A stretch of 64,000 bases of DNA from Ignatzschineria cameli (lineage in GTDB: Bacteria > Pseudomonadota > Gammaproteobacteria > Cardiobacteriales > Wohlfahrtiimonadaceae). The first letter of the stretch is position 1; every line of letters starts with the position of its first letter. Below are positions 54,028 through 63,191 of the stretch, piece after piece. The stretch lies in contig NZ_QEWW01000002.1 of NCBI RefSeq assembly GCF_003121895.1, positions 1-64,000 on the forward strand, in the 5' to 3' direction. The notes under the pieces are model-generated. The model did no database searches. It was not told where the DNA came from and was given only the letters and a program-made list of their open reading frames with translations. The position numbers and the translations under genes were made by a program.

Positions 54028-55002
54028 CTACTGTTGATGGGGGATATGGGTTAATACCGGAGAAGCAGGGTGATGCAATAGTGCTTCGATATTAGGCTTT
54101 AACCGGTTAACTTCATGGAGATGCTCGCGCATATGCTCCTCAACTTCTTTGAGATCTAAGAATTGGGAGATCACGCGAAGATAGAGCCCTTTTTCAATAG
54201 GGTGGAAATATTGTTCCGGGGCATTGATTGGTTCCTCTTGGACAAACTCTTGATATTTTGCCCAATCGAGAGGGTTATCGTTGTGAGACTGTTGCTCTGT
54301 AACCCATTTTTCAAACGCTTCATCTGAGAGCGCTGTGACTCTAAATTTCATATCAGAGTAGCCGGCACCACTATATCCGTATGAGGCTCCTTGATAGGTT
54401 CCCTCCTCATTGACAATCAGATAGAGGACATTCTCCATGCCGCTCATTACATCGAGCTGGGTACCAATTTGGGGGATAAAAAATGCATTCATTACCGTCT
54501 GCGAGGTTAGTCGAAATTTAAGTGGACGATCGACCGGAAGATAGAGGGTGTTAATTGTCGCAATTCCCTCTTCAGGATAGATAAAGAGCCATTGCCAATC
54601 CATAGAGACCACTTCAATGACAAGATCCTCCTTCTCCGACTCAATCCGTTTTTTAGGGTTGAGATCGATCGTGCTTTGCACTGTAATAAAGGTCAGAAGC
54701 GCTATAATTGCAATGGGAACGCCCCACATGAAGCGCTCTAAGATCTTCGATTCTTGCCATTCAGGTTTATAGGTCGCTTTTTTATTCGACTCTCTAAACC
54801 ACCAAGGGAAGATAACCGCCATGATAATACAGGGGATAATAACGATGAGCATAAGGGCAGCACTAATAATAAGAAGCCACTTTTCATACTCGGCAATCTC
54901 CCCTTTTGGATTGAAGAGAGCAAGATCACTACAGCCGGTTATCACCAAGAGTGCTGTAGCGATGGCGCCTATTTTTAGTGCTTTTAAGGCAGCTTTGTTC
55001 AT
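54028..55002 (-). CDS. cyoA: Cytochrome o ubiquinol oxidase subunit II
   Basis: A 324-residue lipoprotein subunit with signal ending VITGC at about residue 24, two membrane segments (about 42-65 and 88-110) and a periplasmic cupredoxin domain (VEVVSMDWQWLFIYPEEGIAT). The cysteine and histidine ligands of the CuA site are missing, as expected for a quinol oxidase. First gene of cyoABCDE, with a long AT-rich region upstream for its promoter. Confidence 0.96.
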   Translation of the reverse strand: MNKAALKALKIGAIATALLVITGCSDLALFNPKGEIAEYEKWLLIISAALMLIVIIPCIIMAVIFPWWFRESNKKATYKPEWQESKILERFMWGVPIAIIALLTFITVQSTIDLNPKKRIESEKEDLVIEVVSMDWQWLFIYPEEGIATINTLYLPVDRPLKFRLTSQTVMNAFFIPQIGTQLDVMSGMENVLYLIVNEEGTYQGASYGYSGAGYSDMKFRVTALSDEAFEKWVTEQQSHNDNPLDWAKYQEFVQEEPINAPEQYFHPIEKGLYLRVISQFLDLKEVEEHMREHLHEVNRLKPNIEALLHHPASPVLTHIPHQQ

Positions 55003-55879
55003 ATCGAAATACCTATCAGCTATAAGTTTATAAAAGTAGAGTAGTTATTCTTCTTCTCTTTGATTAGAGTGAGGTCATTGAAGAGAACCTTATCTATTCA
55101 AGACCTTATCTATTCAAATTACACCCTACAGAGCGATAATGATCTGTTATCTAGGGTTGAATTTCTCTGGGAACATCTGTTAGAGAGTGTTCTTTAACAA
55201 GTGTCATTGAGATCATCTCAACGCTTTATAACAGCGTGATAACAGAATGATCGCAGTGCAAGTTCCGAAGATCTTACATTGCGAGCACATTTCATCTAGA
55301 AAATATGAAGAAGGATTTAGGATTTTAAAAATCAGCGATAATCCTACCGTATTTTCCTAATGATATCAGCCGATAAAACTTGATAAAAAGTTATAAAAGC
55401 TGAATAGCTGTCTTATATCACTTTTTAATTTTTTTCACCACTTGAGAGGTGATTATCTTTATATATATTTTTTTTGTTGATCTTTAATTCTATCTTTAAT
55501 CTATCTTTTATCTATATCTCTATCTAATTCTAGAAATATATCGTTTATCTACTTATCTTCTATCTATTTGTCTTCTATCTATTTTTATAGATCTTGTCAC
55601 AATATCTTTTCACAATATTTTTAATCTCATTTTAATAGCGTAATCTTTTTAGTGGCAATAATCCATTTTAGAACTTATTTAGAGTATTAAATATTCACCA
55701 AAATAGTTATAAGCGGAGTAGTTAATTGTAAAGATTAATTTGAAAGATAATTATTATACAAATAAAGATAATGTATTTAGTGATATCTAAGGGTATTCAA
55801 TATTAAGAGGATTCTTAAGTATCTTCACTATAACGAATCACATTTTTTATTTTAGTGCCGAGATAGTGAGGAAGTAGAT
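55003..55879. other. AT-rich 877-bp gap upstream of cyoA
   Basis: No gene is seen. The right half is very AT-rich with T-C-T-A-T runs around 55490-55590, including a duplicated 14-mer. The cyo promoter is expected on the left side. A short duplicated phrase containing CCTTATCTATTCAA lies at about 55088-55117. No known operator could be read. Confidence 0.6.
55556..55584. repeat. 15-bp period tandem duplication
   Basis: TCTTCTATCTATTT occurs at 55556-55569 and again at 55571-55584, separated by one G, inside a longer low-complexity TCTAT-rich tract. Confidence 0.85.
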
Positions 55880-57790
55880 TTAATTTTCCAGCTGCTCTGT
55901 GATCTCTTCTCGCTTCTCCGCCGCCTCTAGCCATGCTTCTTCTAATGTTTCGCTCTCTGCTTCGAGCGTACTTTTTTCTTGATCAAATGTTAAGATCTGT
56001 TCGGGAGATAGGGTCTCATAACTGCTAGGATCACCTAATAGCTGTTCAAGCTCTTCTATTTTCAGGGCTAACTTTGCCAACTTCTTTTCAGCTTGTTCGA
56101 TCTCTTTTGTAAGGCGTCTCTGTTCTGTCTGTAATTTTTTGCGAGTCTCTCGATCGAGATGATGCTGTGGTCGCTTCTCTGTTATTACATTTCCTTTTTC
56201 AGCTCGAGATGCAGCACGATTCTGCTCAATGAGATATTGGCGATAATCTTCTAGATCACCCTTAAATTCTTTGAGTGATTGATTTGCTACAAGAAGAAAC
56301 TGATCGCAGCAGAGCTCTAAAAGGGAGGCATCATGAGAGACCATTAAGAGACCACCACTAAATGATTGTAGAGCCATTGCAATTGCCTCTCGCATCTCAA
56401 TATCGAGATGGTTCGTCGGCTCATCGAGGAGGAGTAGATTAGGTTTTTGATAGACAATAAGCGCGAGTGCTAGACGTGCCTTTTCTCCCCCTGAAAAGGG
56501 TGCTATCGCTTCTAAAACTTTATCCCCATGAAAACCGAAGGAACCGAGAAAGTTGCGTGCATCTTGGGTGGTAATTTGGCTATCTAATTGTGTTAAATGC
56601 CAAATAGGCGATTCACTTAGTGTTAAGTACTCCACCTGATGTTGGGAAAAATATCCCACTTTGAGGTGCTCTGATGCGATGATTGTTCCAGAAGTGGGTA
56701 GATTCTCTCCGGCGATCAATTTGATGAGTGTCGATTTTCCCTCTCCATTTCGTCCTAAAATGCCAACTCTCGTCTCAGGTGTTACCGTAAAATTGATCTC
56801 TTTGAGAATCATATCGCTTGGCTGATAGCTAAAGCTTACATGATCGAGGCGAATGAGGGGATCGGGCAATCTTTCCGGCGTTTGAAATTGGAAAGAGAAC
56901 TCATTTTCAGCCACAACGGGGACAATATCCTCTAACTTCTCGAGCGCTTTGACACGGCTTTGTGCTTGCTTTGCCTTTGTTGCTTTAGCGCTGAAGCGAT
57001 CAATAAACTTTTGGAGATGGGCACGAGTCTTCTCATTTTTCTCAAATTGTGCCTGTTGATGTGCTAATTTCTCTGCTTTTAAGCGGAGGAAGGCACTGTA
57101 ATTTCCGCTATAAACGGTTGCTCTTTGTTGATAGAGATGAATGATCTGAGTGCAGATATTATCGAGAAAATCTCGGTCATGAGAGATCACAATTAAGATG
57201 CCGGGATACTGTTTGAGCCAATTTTCCACCCAGACAACTGTTTCAAAGTCGAGATGGTTTGTCGGCTCATCGAGCAGAAGAATATCGGAGCGACACATCA
57301 ATGCTTTACCAATATTGAGGCGCATACGCCAACCACCGGAAAAATCTTTAACCTGCTTATGATAATCTTCAACCTTAAATCCTAGACCATCGAGTAGTTG
57401 ATAGGCACGGCTCTCTGCCCGATAGCCATCAATTTCCTCAATTCGTGCATAGATATGAGCAATCTGATCGGCATCATTTTGTGCTAAGGCTTCCACCTCA
57501 GCTTCACGAAGCGCTAATAGCTCCTCATCTCCACTCAAAATATACTCAAAAGCTGAGAGTTCAGTGTTGTAGATCTCTTGTGCAACTTCAGCAATAACCG
57601 CTGATTTAGGGATATGAATCTCCCCTTTATCAGGCTCATGACGACCGAGAATGGTATTGAAGAGCGTTGTCTTTCCGGTACCATTTTTACCTACGAGCCC
57701 GACACGCATGCGGGGAGTGATGGAGAAGTTGAAATTATCGATAAGAATATTCGCATTCATACGAATGGTTAGATTTTGAAATTCAATCAT
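55880..57790 (-). CDS. yheS: ABC-F family ATPase, YheS-like
   Basis: A soluble 636-residue protein with two ABC ATPase domains and no membrane domain. Walker A motifs are GKNGTGKTTL near residue 34 and GRNGEGKSTL near 350. Signatures DFSGGWRMRLN and PFSGGEKARLAL and two LLLDEPTNHLD segments are present. The linker contains RFSAKATKAKQAQSRVKALEKLE, as in E. coli YheS, and the C-terminal 100 residues form a coiled coil. ABC-F proteins act on the ribosome E site to relieve stalled translation. Length matches YheS (637). Confidence 0.93.
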   Translation of the reverse strand: MIEFQNLTIRMNANILIDNFNFSITPRMRVGLVGKNGTGKTTLFNTILGRHEPDKGEIHIPKSAVIAEVAQEIYNTELSAFEYILSGDEELLALREAEVEALAQNDADQIAHIYARIEEIDGYRAESRAYQLLDGLGFKVEDYHKQVKDFSGGWRMRLNIGKALMCRSDILLLDEPTNHLDFETVVWVENWLKQYPGILIVISHDRDFLDNICTQIIHLYQQRATVYSGNYSAFLRLKAEKLAHQQAQFEKNEKTRAHLQKFIDRFSAKATKAKQAQSRVKALEKLEDIVPVVAENEFSFQFQTPERLPDPLIRLDHVSFSYQPSDMILKEINFTVTPETRVGILGRNGEGKSTLIKLIAGENLPTSGTIIASEHLKVGYFSQHQVEYLTLSESPIWHLTQLDSQITTQDARNFLGSFGFHGDKVLEAIAPFSGGEKARLALALIVYQKPNLLLLDEPTNHLDIEMREAIAMALQSFSGGLLMVSHDASLLELCCDQFLLVANQSLKEFKGDLEDYRQYLIEQNRAASRAEKGNVITEKRPQHHLDRETRKKLQTEQRRLTKEIEQAEKKLAKLALKIEELEQLLGDPSSYETLSPEQILTFDQEKSTLEAESETLEEAWLEAAEKREEITEQLEN

Positions 57791-57898
57791 AGTGATCTTG
57801 TGGTATCTCGTCGTATCTTGTAAGTGGGGTAAGGGAAGGGGAAGTTGCTCTCTGATTCTATAACGCTTTATTTATAGTTATATCGATTTATATCATCG

Positions 57899-58750
57899 TT
57901 ATACATCGGTTGCATCATTGATCGCATGCCACATTAAAAAAGCTTCTTTAGTCGCTTTTACATCATGAACTCGTAATATTTTTGCGCCTTGCTCTATGCT
58001 CCAGAGTGCTACAGCAAGATTGCCGGCAAGTCGATCTTTAGGTTGCTCTACGCCAGTAATTGCACCAATAAAGCGCTTACGAGAGACGCCAACGAGGTAG
58101 GGGTATGGGCTCTTCTCTATCAGTAGTGAAAGCTCTTTGAGGAGGGTGAGTTGTTCGGGAACCGATTTATCAAAACCGAAGCCGGGATCTAAGATAATTC
58201 TTGATGACTCAATGCCTTGGGTAACACATTGCTGCGCAATCTTTTCTAAGTGATGAGAGACTGAAAGAGTCACACCTCCCTCTCGTTGATAATCTCCGGT
58301 GATATGCATTTTTTGATGATTACCTAACATATGCATTAGGATCACTGCCGCTTTTGATTCGAGTAGATATTCAAGTGCGCCGGGATCGCTCAAAGCAGTT
58401 ACATCATTGATAATATCAGCACCGAGGTCGAGCATTGCTTTCATCGTCTCTGCTCGAAAGGTATCGATTGAGAGGGGAACGTCGAGCTTTTTTCTAAGGA
58501 GTGATACAACGGGGTAGAGACGTCTGATCTCTTCCTGACTATCGATCGGAGTCGCTTTAGGATTAGTGGATTCTGCTCCGATATCGAGAATATCTGCTCC
58601 CTCCTCTAGCATCTCATAGGCTCGATCTAACGCACGCTCAGGGTCATAATAATCGCCCCCATCAGAGAAAGAGTTGGGCGTTAAGTTAAGAATTCCCATA
58701 ATTTTGGGAGTATTTAGATCTAAAGATCGATTATTAAAGGTTATTTCCAT
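57899..58750 (-). CDS. folP: Dihydropteroate synthase
   Basis: A 283-residue TIM-barrel enzyme joining p-aminobenzoate to the pterin diphosphate in folate synthesis, the target of sulfonamides. Motifs are MGILNLTPNSFSDGG, LSIDTF, NDVTALS, LDPGFGFDK and GVSRKRFIG, with RVHDV at the C-terminus. The flexible loop that usually reads GESTRPGA is AESTNPKA here, so the conserved Arg63 of E. coli is Asn. The gene lies 108 bp downstream of yheS. It is not next to glmM or ftsH as in E. coli. Confidence 0.95.
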   Translation of the reverse strand: MEITFNNRSLDLNTPKIMGILNLTPNSFSDGGDYYDPERALDRAYEMLEEGADILDIGAESTNPKATPIDSQEEIRRLYPVVSLLRKKLDVPLSIDTFRAETMKAMLDLGADIINDVTALSDPGALEYLLESKAAVILMHMLGNHQKMHITGDYQREGGVTLSVSHHLEKIAQQCVTQGIESSRIILDPGFGFDKSVPEQLTLLKELSLLIEKSPYPYLVGVSRKRFIGAITGVEQPKDRLAGNLAVALWSIEQGAKILRVHDVKATKEAFLMWHAINDATDV

Positions 58751-58775
58751 AAGTCCAGAAATTAATAAGGTTATC

Positions 58776-58823
58776 AGATTGTTAGATTATTATATTGTTA
58801 GAGTATTAGATTATCAGGTTATC
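58776..58823. repeat. 16-bp imperfect tandem repeat, three copies
   Basis: AGATTGTTAGATTATT, ATATTGTTAGAGTATT and AGATTATCAGGTTATC stand in a row at 58776, 58792 and 58808, 26 bp upstream of the folP start codon, where the leader or promoter should be. Confidence 0.75.
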
Positions 58824-58988
58824 ACTATAAGTTTTTATAAACGTTTATAAGTGTTATTAAGGTTGATTCAACCTAGCGGTATTAACCTAACTCCATTGGA
58901 GTAGTTTCATTTAAGTGGTTGTATTTAAGGTAGTCACTAGAAAGAATCTCTATTCTATATGAGAAGGATATGAGAGCGATATGAGAAA

Positions 58989-59012
58989 AAAAGATGGCAG
59001 AAGCCATCTTTT
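58989..59012 (-). terminator. Intrinsic terminator of the hem operon
   Basis: AAAAGATGGC (58989-58998) pairs perfectly with GCCATCTTTT (59003-59012) around AGAA. A residues precede and T residues follow, so it can work in both directions. It lies about 120 bp beyond the hemY stop. Confidence 0.88.
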
Positions 59013-59130
59013 ATATTTTATATCTATATCTTTATCATCTTCCAAATCGCCGGATCTAGATAGAGTTTTTTAGATAGAGGTTATCACATCTATCAATCCT
59101 CTCTTTATCTTCTCTAGAGGGTGGTAACGG

Positions 59131-60588
59131 CTAGAGGTGACGGCGAGGATCATAGTTATTGTTAATATGTGGATCTTGCTCTCCTAGATCTTCAGGCTCT
59201 TCTTGAGATGTTGTTCTCTCTGATTGCACCTCTGAGGTAGATTGAGGAGACGGCTCATTTGTCTTTGAAAACTCACCTTCTGTCGCCTCATCCCCCTTTT
59301 TGTGGGAGAGCTTATCCGTTGATGCAATTAAAAGATCCCCATCGACGCGTTTTACATCTTTAGGTCGCTCATCAAAGGCTAAAGCCATCGCTTCCTTAAA
59401 GAGTGTTAACGCACCTTTCTCATCATTCTGAATAAGTTTAATCTCACCCATTAAGCGATAAGCTTTAACAAATTGCGGGTCGAGTTGAATCGTCTTCTCA
59501 AGATGGGCCATTGCTTCATCATATTGTTGATTGCGAAAGAGCATATGTGCCAAAGTATATTGTGTGATCGCACTATCTGGCGCATCCGCATTAAACTTCT
59601 TCGCATGATGAAGTAGTTTTTGTTGATCCCCTCGATAGAGATGGGCGTAGGCAAGGATCAGCATCTCATTGTGGGAGCGATTGATCTCTTTGCGCAGAAC
59701 CTCCTCGGCCCGTTTAGTATCTCCAACATCGAGTAGACGATTGGCATATGCAATCAAGAGTGCAGGTTCATGTTGAAGGTTTTTAGGAAGGCGGCCCCAT
59801 ACAAGTCGTAGTTGATCTGAATCTTTACTAATTTGACTTGCATACTCAAAGAGCGCTTTATAGACACTTTCGGTGTAGTAAGTGATCTCTTCGCTAGGTG
59901 TTAAGCGGGGAAGAGCCTTCTGTAAATTGGGGAGAAGCCTAAAGAGCGCTTCATTTTTACCCTGTTTTTGAAGGGCGACCGCTAATAGAAGCGTGGCATA
60001 ATAATTTTTCTCTCGCTCTAAAAGGGTATTGAGAAGTAATTCTGCTTTTTCATTCTCATCCGCCTCTAAGAGGAGTTCAGCACGCTGTACTTCTGCTAAT
60101 TCTCGATCATGCTTAGAGTCAGAAAGATCGATCTCTCGTAGATAGCGATCTCTTTTTTCAATATTGCCAGAGAGTTGCGCTGCTCTTGCTGCCCCGATAT
60201 AGCAGAGATTTTTGCTTTTGCTCCCTTTCGCCGCAAGTAGAAAGAGATCTTCAGCGACTGTAGGGCGATTCTCAAGTAGTGCCAGTTCAGCTTTTGCAAA
60301 TTGTTTTTCTGCAACCTTTGCCCGTCGATTGAGGGTAAAGTGGCGCATAATCTTAGGCGTTCTAACGATAGTAATAATAAGACGAATCACCACATAGATA
60401 ATAAGAATAGAGATTGCAGCGAGAAGCAATCCCCCCACAATAGTGGTGTGAATCGTTTTAGGTCCAATAAGAGGAAAAGTACCTGTTATTAGAACCTGTC
60501 CAGTATCATCTTTGACGGCAAAGAAGAGAAGAATGGCTAAAATCGGGATAAGAATAATCCAACCGATTGTTTTAATTAATCTACCCAT
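59131..60588 (-). CDS. hemY: HemY, TPR-containing heme biosynthesis-associated protein
   Basis: A 485-residue inner-membrane protein of the proteobacterial HemY family (not the protoporphyrinogen oxidase of Bacillus). Two membrane segments (about residues 6-26 and 45-68) are followed by TPR helices, clear in LAHMLFRNQQYDEAMAHLEKTIQLDPQFVKAYRLMGEIKL. The last 70 residues are charged and of low complexity. Its role is thought to be organising late heme synthesis. The start overlaps the stop of the HemD-HemX gene (TAATG), so it is translationally coupled. Confidence 0.9.
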   Translation of the reverse strand: MGRLIKTIGWIILIPILAILLFFAVKDDTGQVLITGTFPLIGPKTIHTTIVGGLLLAAISILIIYVVIRLIITIVRTPKIMRHFTLNRRAKVAEKQFAKAELALLENRPTVAEDLFLLAAKGSKSKNLCYIGAARAAQLSGNIEKRDRYLREIDLSDSKHDRELAEVQRAELLLEADENEKAELLLNTLLEREKNYYATLLLAVALQKQGKNEALFRLLPNLQKALPRLTPSEEITYYTESVYKALFEYASQISKDSDQLRLVWGRLPKNLQHEPALLIAYANRLLDVGDTKRAEEVLRKEINRSHNEMLILAYAHLYRGDQQKLLHHAKKFNADAPDSAITQYTLAHMLFRNQQYDEAMAHLEKTIQLDPQFVKAYRLMGEIKLIQNDEKGALTLFKEAMALAFDERPKDVKRVDGDLLIASTDKLSHKKGDEATEGEFSKTNEPSPQSTSEVQSERTTSQEEPEDLGEQDPHINNNYDPRRHL

Positions 60589-63191
60589 TATTGCGCTCCT
60601 TTATATGCTCGAAGAGTTGCCTCAAAGTCTGTTAGAGTGCGCTCAATATTGGGGGGTGTGACCTCGAGTTTTGCATCAAGAAGCCATTGTAATTGTTGAA
60701 TAGCCTCTCTTACATCGGCATTATCTTCATCGAAGTAGGTTTTAACCCAAGATTGAACAGTCTCGACAGAGTGTTTGAAGAGGGTGACTTGATCTTGAAG
60801 TAACGCAATTTTTGCCGCGGTTAATTCAAGTTGAGTATTTTGCAGAAGGAAGAAGCGATCCTCTTTTGCCATTAATTCTGGCACTTCTGCTCGCTTATCT
60901 TCAATGACGACAAGATGCTTGAGAGAGCTTGTTAATTTATCAGTCCAGCTCTCCCCTTCAGGTGCGCCTTGATTGAAGATCTCATTTTTAAGATTGACTA
61001 ATGCGCTATCACTCTTAAGTGGCGCTTTTTGAAGGAGCACGGTCACTTTCTCTAAGCGATTTGTAATATCAACAAGATCCAATGGAGTTAATGTTTTGAG
61101 TGTCTCAATATTAGCCTGGAGTAATTGTTTCGTCTCGTTGAAGTTAATGCTGTTGATTTGAGAAAGTTTATCGAGTGCTGAGTTTAAGATCTGTCCTGCA
61201 GTCTTATAATCTTTATCATATTGTACTTTCTGAATTGCAACTTTAAGAAGGTAATCAACCTCTGTCGTGCGAAGCATCTCGAGATCTGTAATATTTTTAA
61301 TGGTAGAGATAAGCTCTTTTGCTTCGTTGAGAACCACATTTTGCTGTAACTCTTGCGCTGCTAATTTTTTATCAAAATCATTAGCAATGGTGATGGCTTG
61401 GTTACTCACTTTAGCAATATTGTTGATCTGATCACTCTGCGTTAAGAGCTCTTTTTGCGTTGCCGCTAACTTATCGATCTGCGCTTGCAATCCTTTTGCA
61501 GACTCTGCAAGCGACTGGTTAAGCTGCTCATGTTTTTGTGCAACAGTAGCGACCTGTCCAGAGAGTGATTGTGCATCGCTTGCCGCAATCTTATCAGTTG
61601 TCACTTTTAGGGTTGAGAGGCTCTGATTGAGAGTATCGATCTCCCCTTTAAGGCTATTAATGGTTGCTGTATCTGATGCGAGAGCACTTTCAAGTTGCGC
61701 GATCTTGTCATCCTTTTCTAAAGAACCTTTATAGAAGGAGAATCCTCCAAGACCTAATCCCCCTAAAGCTAAGATAAGCGCAAGATAGGTAAGCCCTTGG
61801 CGTGGGCGAGGCGATTCAGCTGTCGCATGGGTTGGGCTCTCTTCAACTTGAGGAGCTTCTAGCTGAGGAGTGGTTGTGATATTTTCCTCAACCATGGAGC
61901 TCTCCTTAAGGGTGCTTGTCTCAGTTGAATCTTTCACGCTCTCATTTTTCTGCTCGTTCTTCTCTTCTGTAGAGTCCGCTTTAGGAGTATCTTGTGAAGT
62001 CTCGGTTACGGGAAGGTCCTCTTTCTCTACCGATTCTGTTTCAGTCGCTACTTTTTCAGAGGCTTGATTCTCTTTGCGCGCATTTCCGCGTTTTTTATTG
62101 CCTTTCTGGTTGGCGCGTTTACCATTGGCCGGCGGATCATTATCCGGCTTTTGAGTGCTCTCCACAGATGCTGCATCAAGCTCTTTATCTACAGTAGTAG
62201 CCTCATTGGTAGAAGTTTTTGGGGAGATAGACTGTTCTGTTTTTTTAGAATCTTGGTTATTCAGCTCTTGCGTCATAGAGCGCTCCTTATCATTATCAGG
62301 TGAGATAGAAGGGGTATTGAGGGGATGGTTATAAGAGTTATTCAATGAATTAAAGTTATTAAATTTCTCTTCGATTGCTTGCCATAGATCTTTTTCGAGT
62401 GCAGATCGGGCAACAATGACTCTCTCAAACCCTTCTGATTTTACTATGTTTTCTAATCGTTCGCTACCAACAAAGACCCCATCAATTTGGGCTCTCAGCT
62501 GGTGTCGATCTAAAATAGGAAGTAAGTTATTGAAAGCTTCTTGGCTAGAGATTACAAGATAGAGCCGTTTTGGTGAATCTGTTGAGGGCGATTGGGTCTT
62601 AAATTCTAAAATCGGCTTGAGATCAAGCATCTCTTCTCTTGGGGCTTCTCGGCGATAGACATCACAATATTTGCCAAAACCTTGAAGATCATTAATTGCT
62701 TTATCGAGAAGTCGTCGCCCCCCTTCGCCACTGATGATTAAGATCCTTTTGCCGGCAATATTGTGCTCTTTTAGGGTTTGAACCAGGGCCTCTGAGGTGT
62801 AAGGTTTAGGGGCAGTGATTGACTCCTTGCCCTCAATATAGGGTTGTAATGCTCTCTCAGTGCCAGAGCCGATAGAGATAAATCCCTTAATTTTGTCAAA
62901 TTGAAGCCCTAACTTTTTCGCAAATCGAACAGAGTTTGGGCTTGTAAAGAGCAGGTAGTCATAGGTTGATACTTGCGCTAAATCTGCAAGGGCGGCTTGA
63001 AGATCTTGTGGATCGGCAATAGTGATGCCGGGAAGATCAAATGCTGTAAATCCCGAATTTTGTAACTTTTGGAGAAAGGTTTGTGACTGCCCTTTAGGGC
63101 GCGTCACAATGATTCCAATTAGATTATTTTTCGGAGAATGATTCTTTTCCACTCTCTTTATCCCCATAGATGTTGCCATAGAGTTAGCCAT
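60588..63191 (-). CDS. hemDX: HemD-HemX fusion: uroporphyrinogen-III synthase fused to HemX
   Basis: A roughly 867-residue fusion. The N-terminal 270 residues form uroporphyrinogen-III synthase, which closes and flips ring [33 protein letters not shown] and [15 protein letters not shown] long polar, low-complexity linker (serine, threonine, glutamate, lysine) follows. Then come a single membrane segment ([17 protein letters not shown]), a coiled coil and the HemX domain ([21 protein letters not shown]). Several in-frame ATGs exist at the front. The one at 63191, overlapping the hemC stop, is chosen. An internal ribosome binding site at 62283-62288 could yield HemX alone. Confidence 0.85.
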   Translation of the reverse strand: MANSMATSMGIKRVEKNHSPKNNLIGIIVTRPKGQSQTFLQKLQNSGFTAFDLPGITIADPQDLQAALADLAQVSTYDYLLFTSPNSVRFAKKLGLQFDKIKGFISIGSGTERALQPYIEGKESITAPKPYTSEALVQTLKEHNIAGKRILIISGEGGRRLLDKAINDLQGFGKYCDVYRREAPREEMLDLKPILEFKTQSPSTDSPKRLYLVISSQEAFNNLLPILDRHQLRAQIDGVFVGSERLENIVKSEGFERVIVARSALEKDLWQAIEEKFNNFNSLNNSYNHPLNTPSISPDNDKERSMTQELNNQDSKKTEQSISPKTSTNEATTVDKELDAASVESTQKPDNDPPANGKRANQKGNKKRGNARKENQASEKVATETESVEKEDLPVTETSQDTPKADSTEEKNEQKNESVKDSTETSTLKESSMVEENITTTPQLEAPQVEESPTHATAESPRPRQGLTYLALILALGGLGLGGFSFYKGSLEKDDKIAQLESALASDTATINSLKGEIDTLNQSLSTLKVTTDKIAASDAQSLSGQVATVAQKHEQLNQSLAESAKGLQAQIDKLAATQKELLTQSDQINNIAKVSNQAITIANDFDKKLAAQELQQNVVLNEAKELISTIKNITDLEMLRTTEVDYLLKVAIQKVQYDKDYKTAGQILNSALDKLSQINSINFNETKQLLQANIETLKTLTPLDLVDITNRLEKVTVLLQKAPLKSDSALVNLKNEIFNQGAPEGESWTDKLTSSLKHLVVIEDKRAEVPELMAKEDRFFLLQNTQLELTAAKIALLQDQVTLFKHSVETVQSWVKTYFDEDNADVREAIQQLQWLLDAKLEVTPPNIERTLTDFEATLRAYKGAQ
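62274..62288 (-). promoter_or_regulatory. Internal ribosome binding site and start codon for HemX
   Basis: On the minus strand AAGGAG (62283-62288) stands six bases before an in-frame ATG (62274-62276) that begins [12 protein letters not shown]. This lies just at the end of the HemD domain. Initiation here would give a free HemX of 562 residues in addition to the fusion. It is a better ribosome binding site than any at the front of the gene. Confidence 0.6.

Larger units (their letters stand above)
58751..59130. other. Intergenic region between folP and hemY
   Basis: About 380 bp with no gene. It includes a 16-bp imperfect repeat just upstream of folP (58776-58823) and the terminator of the hem operon (58989-59012). 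Confidence 0.65.
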
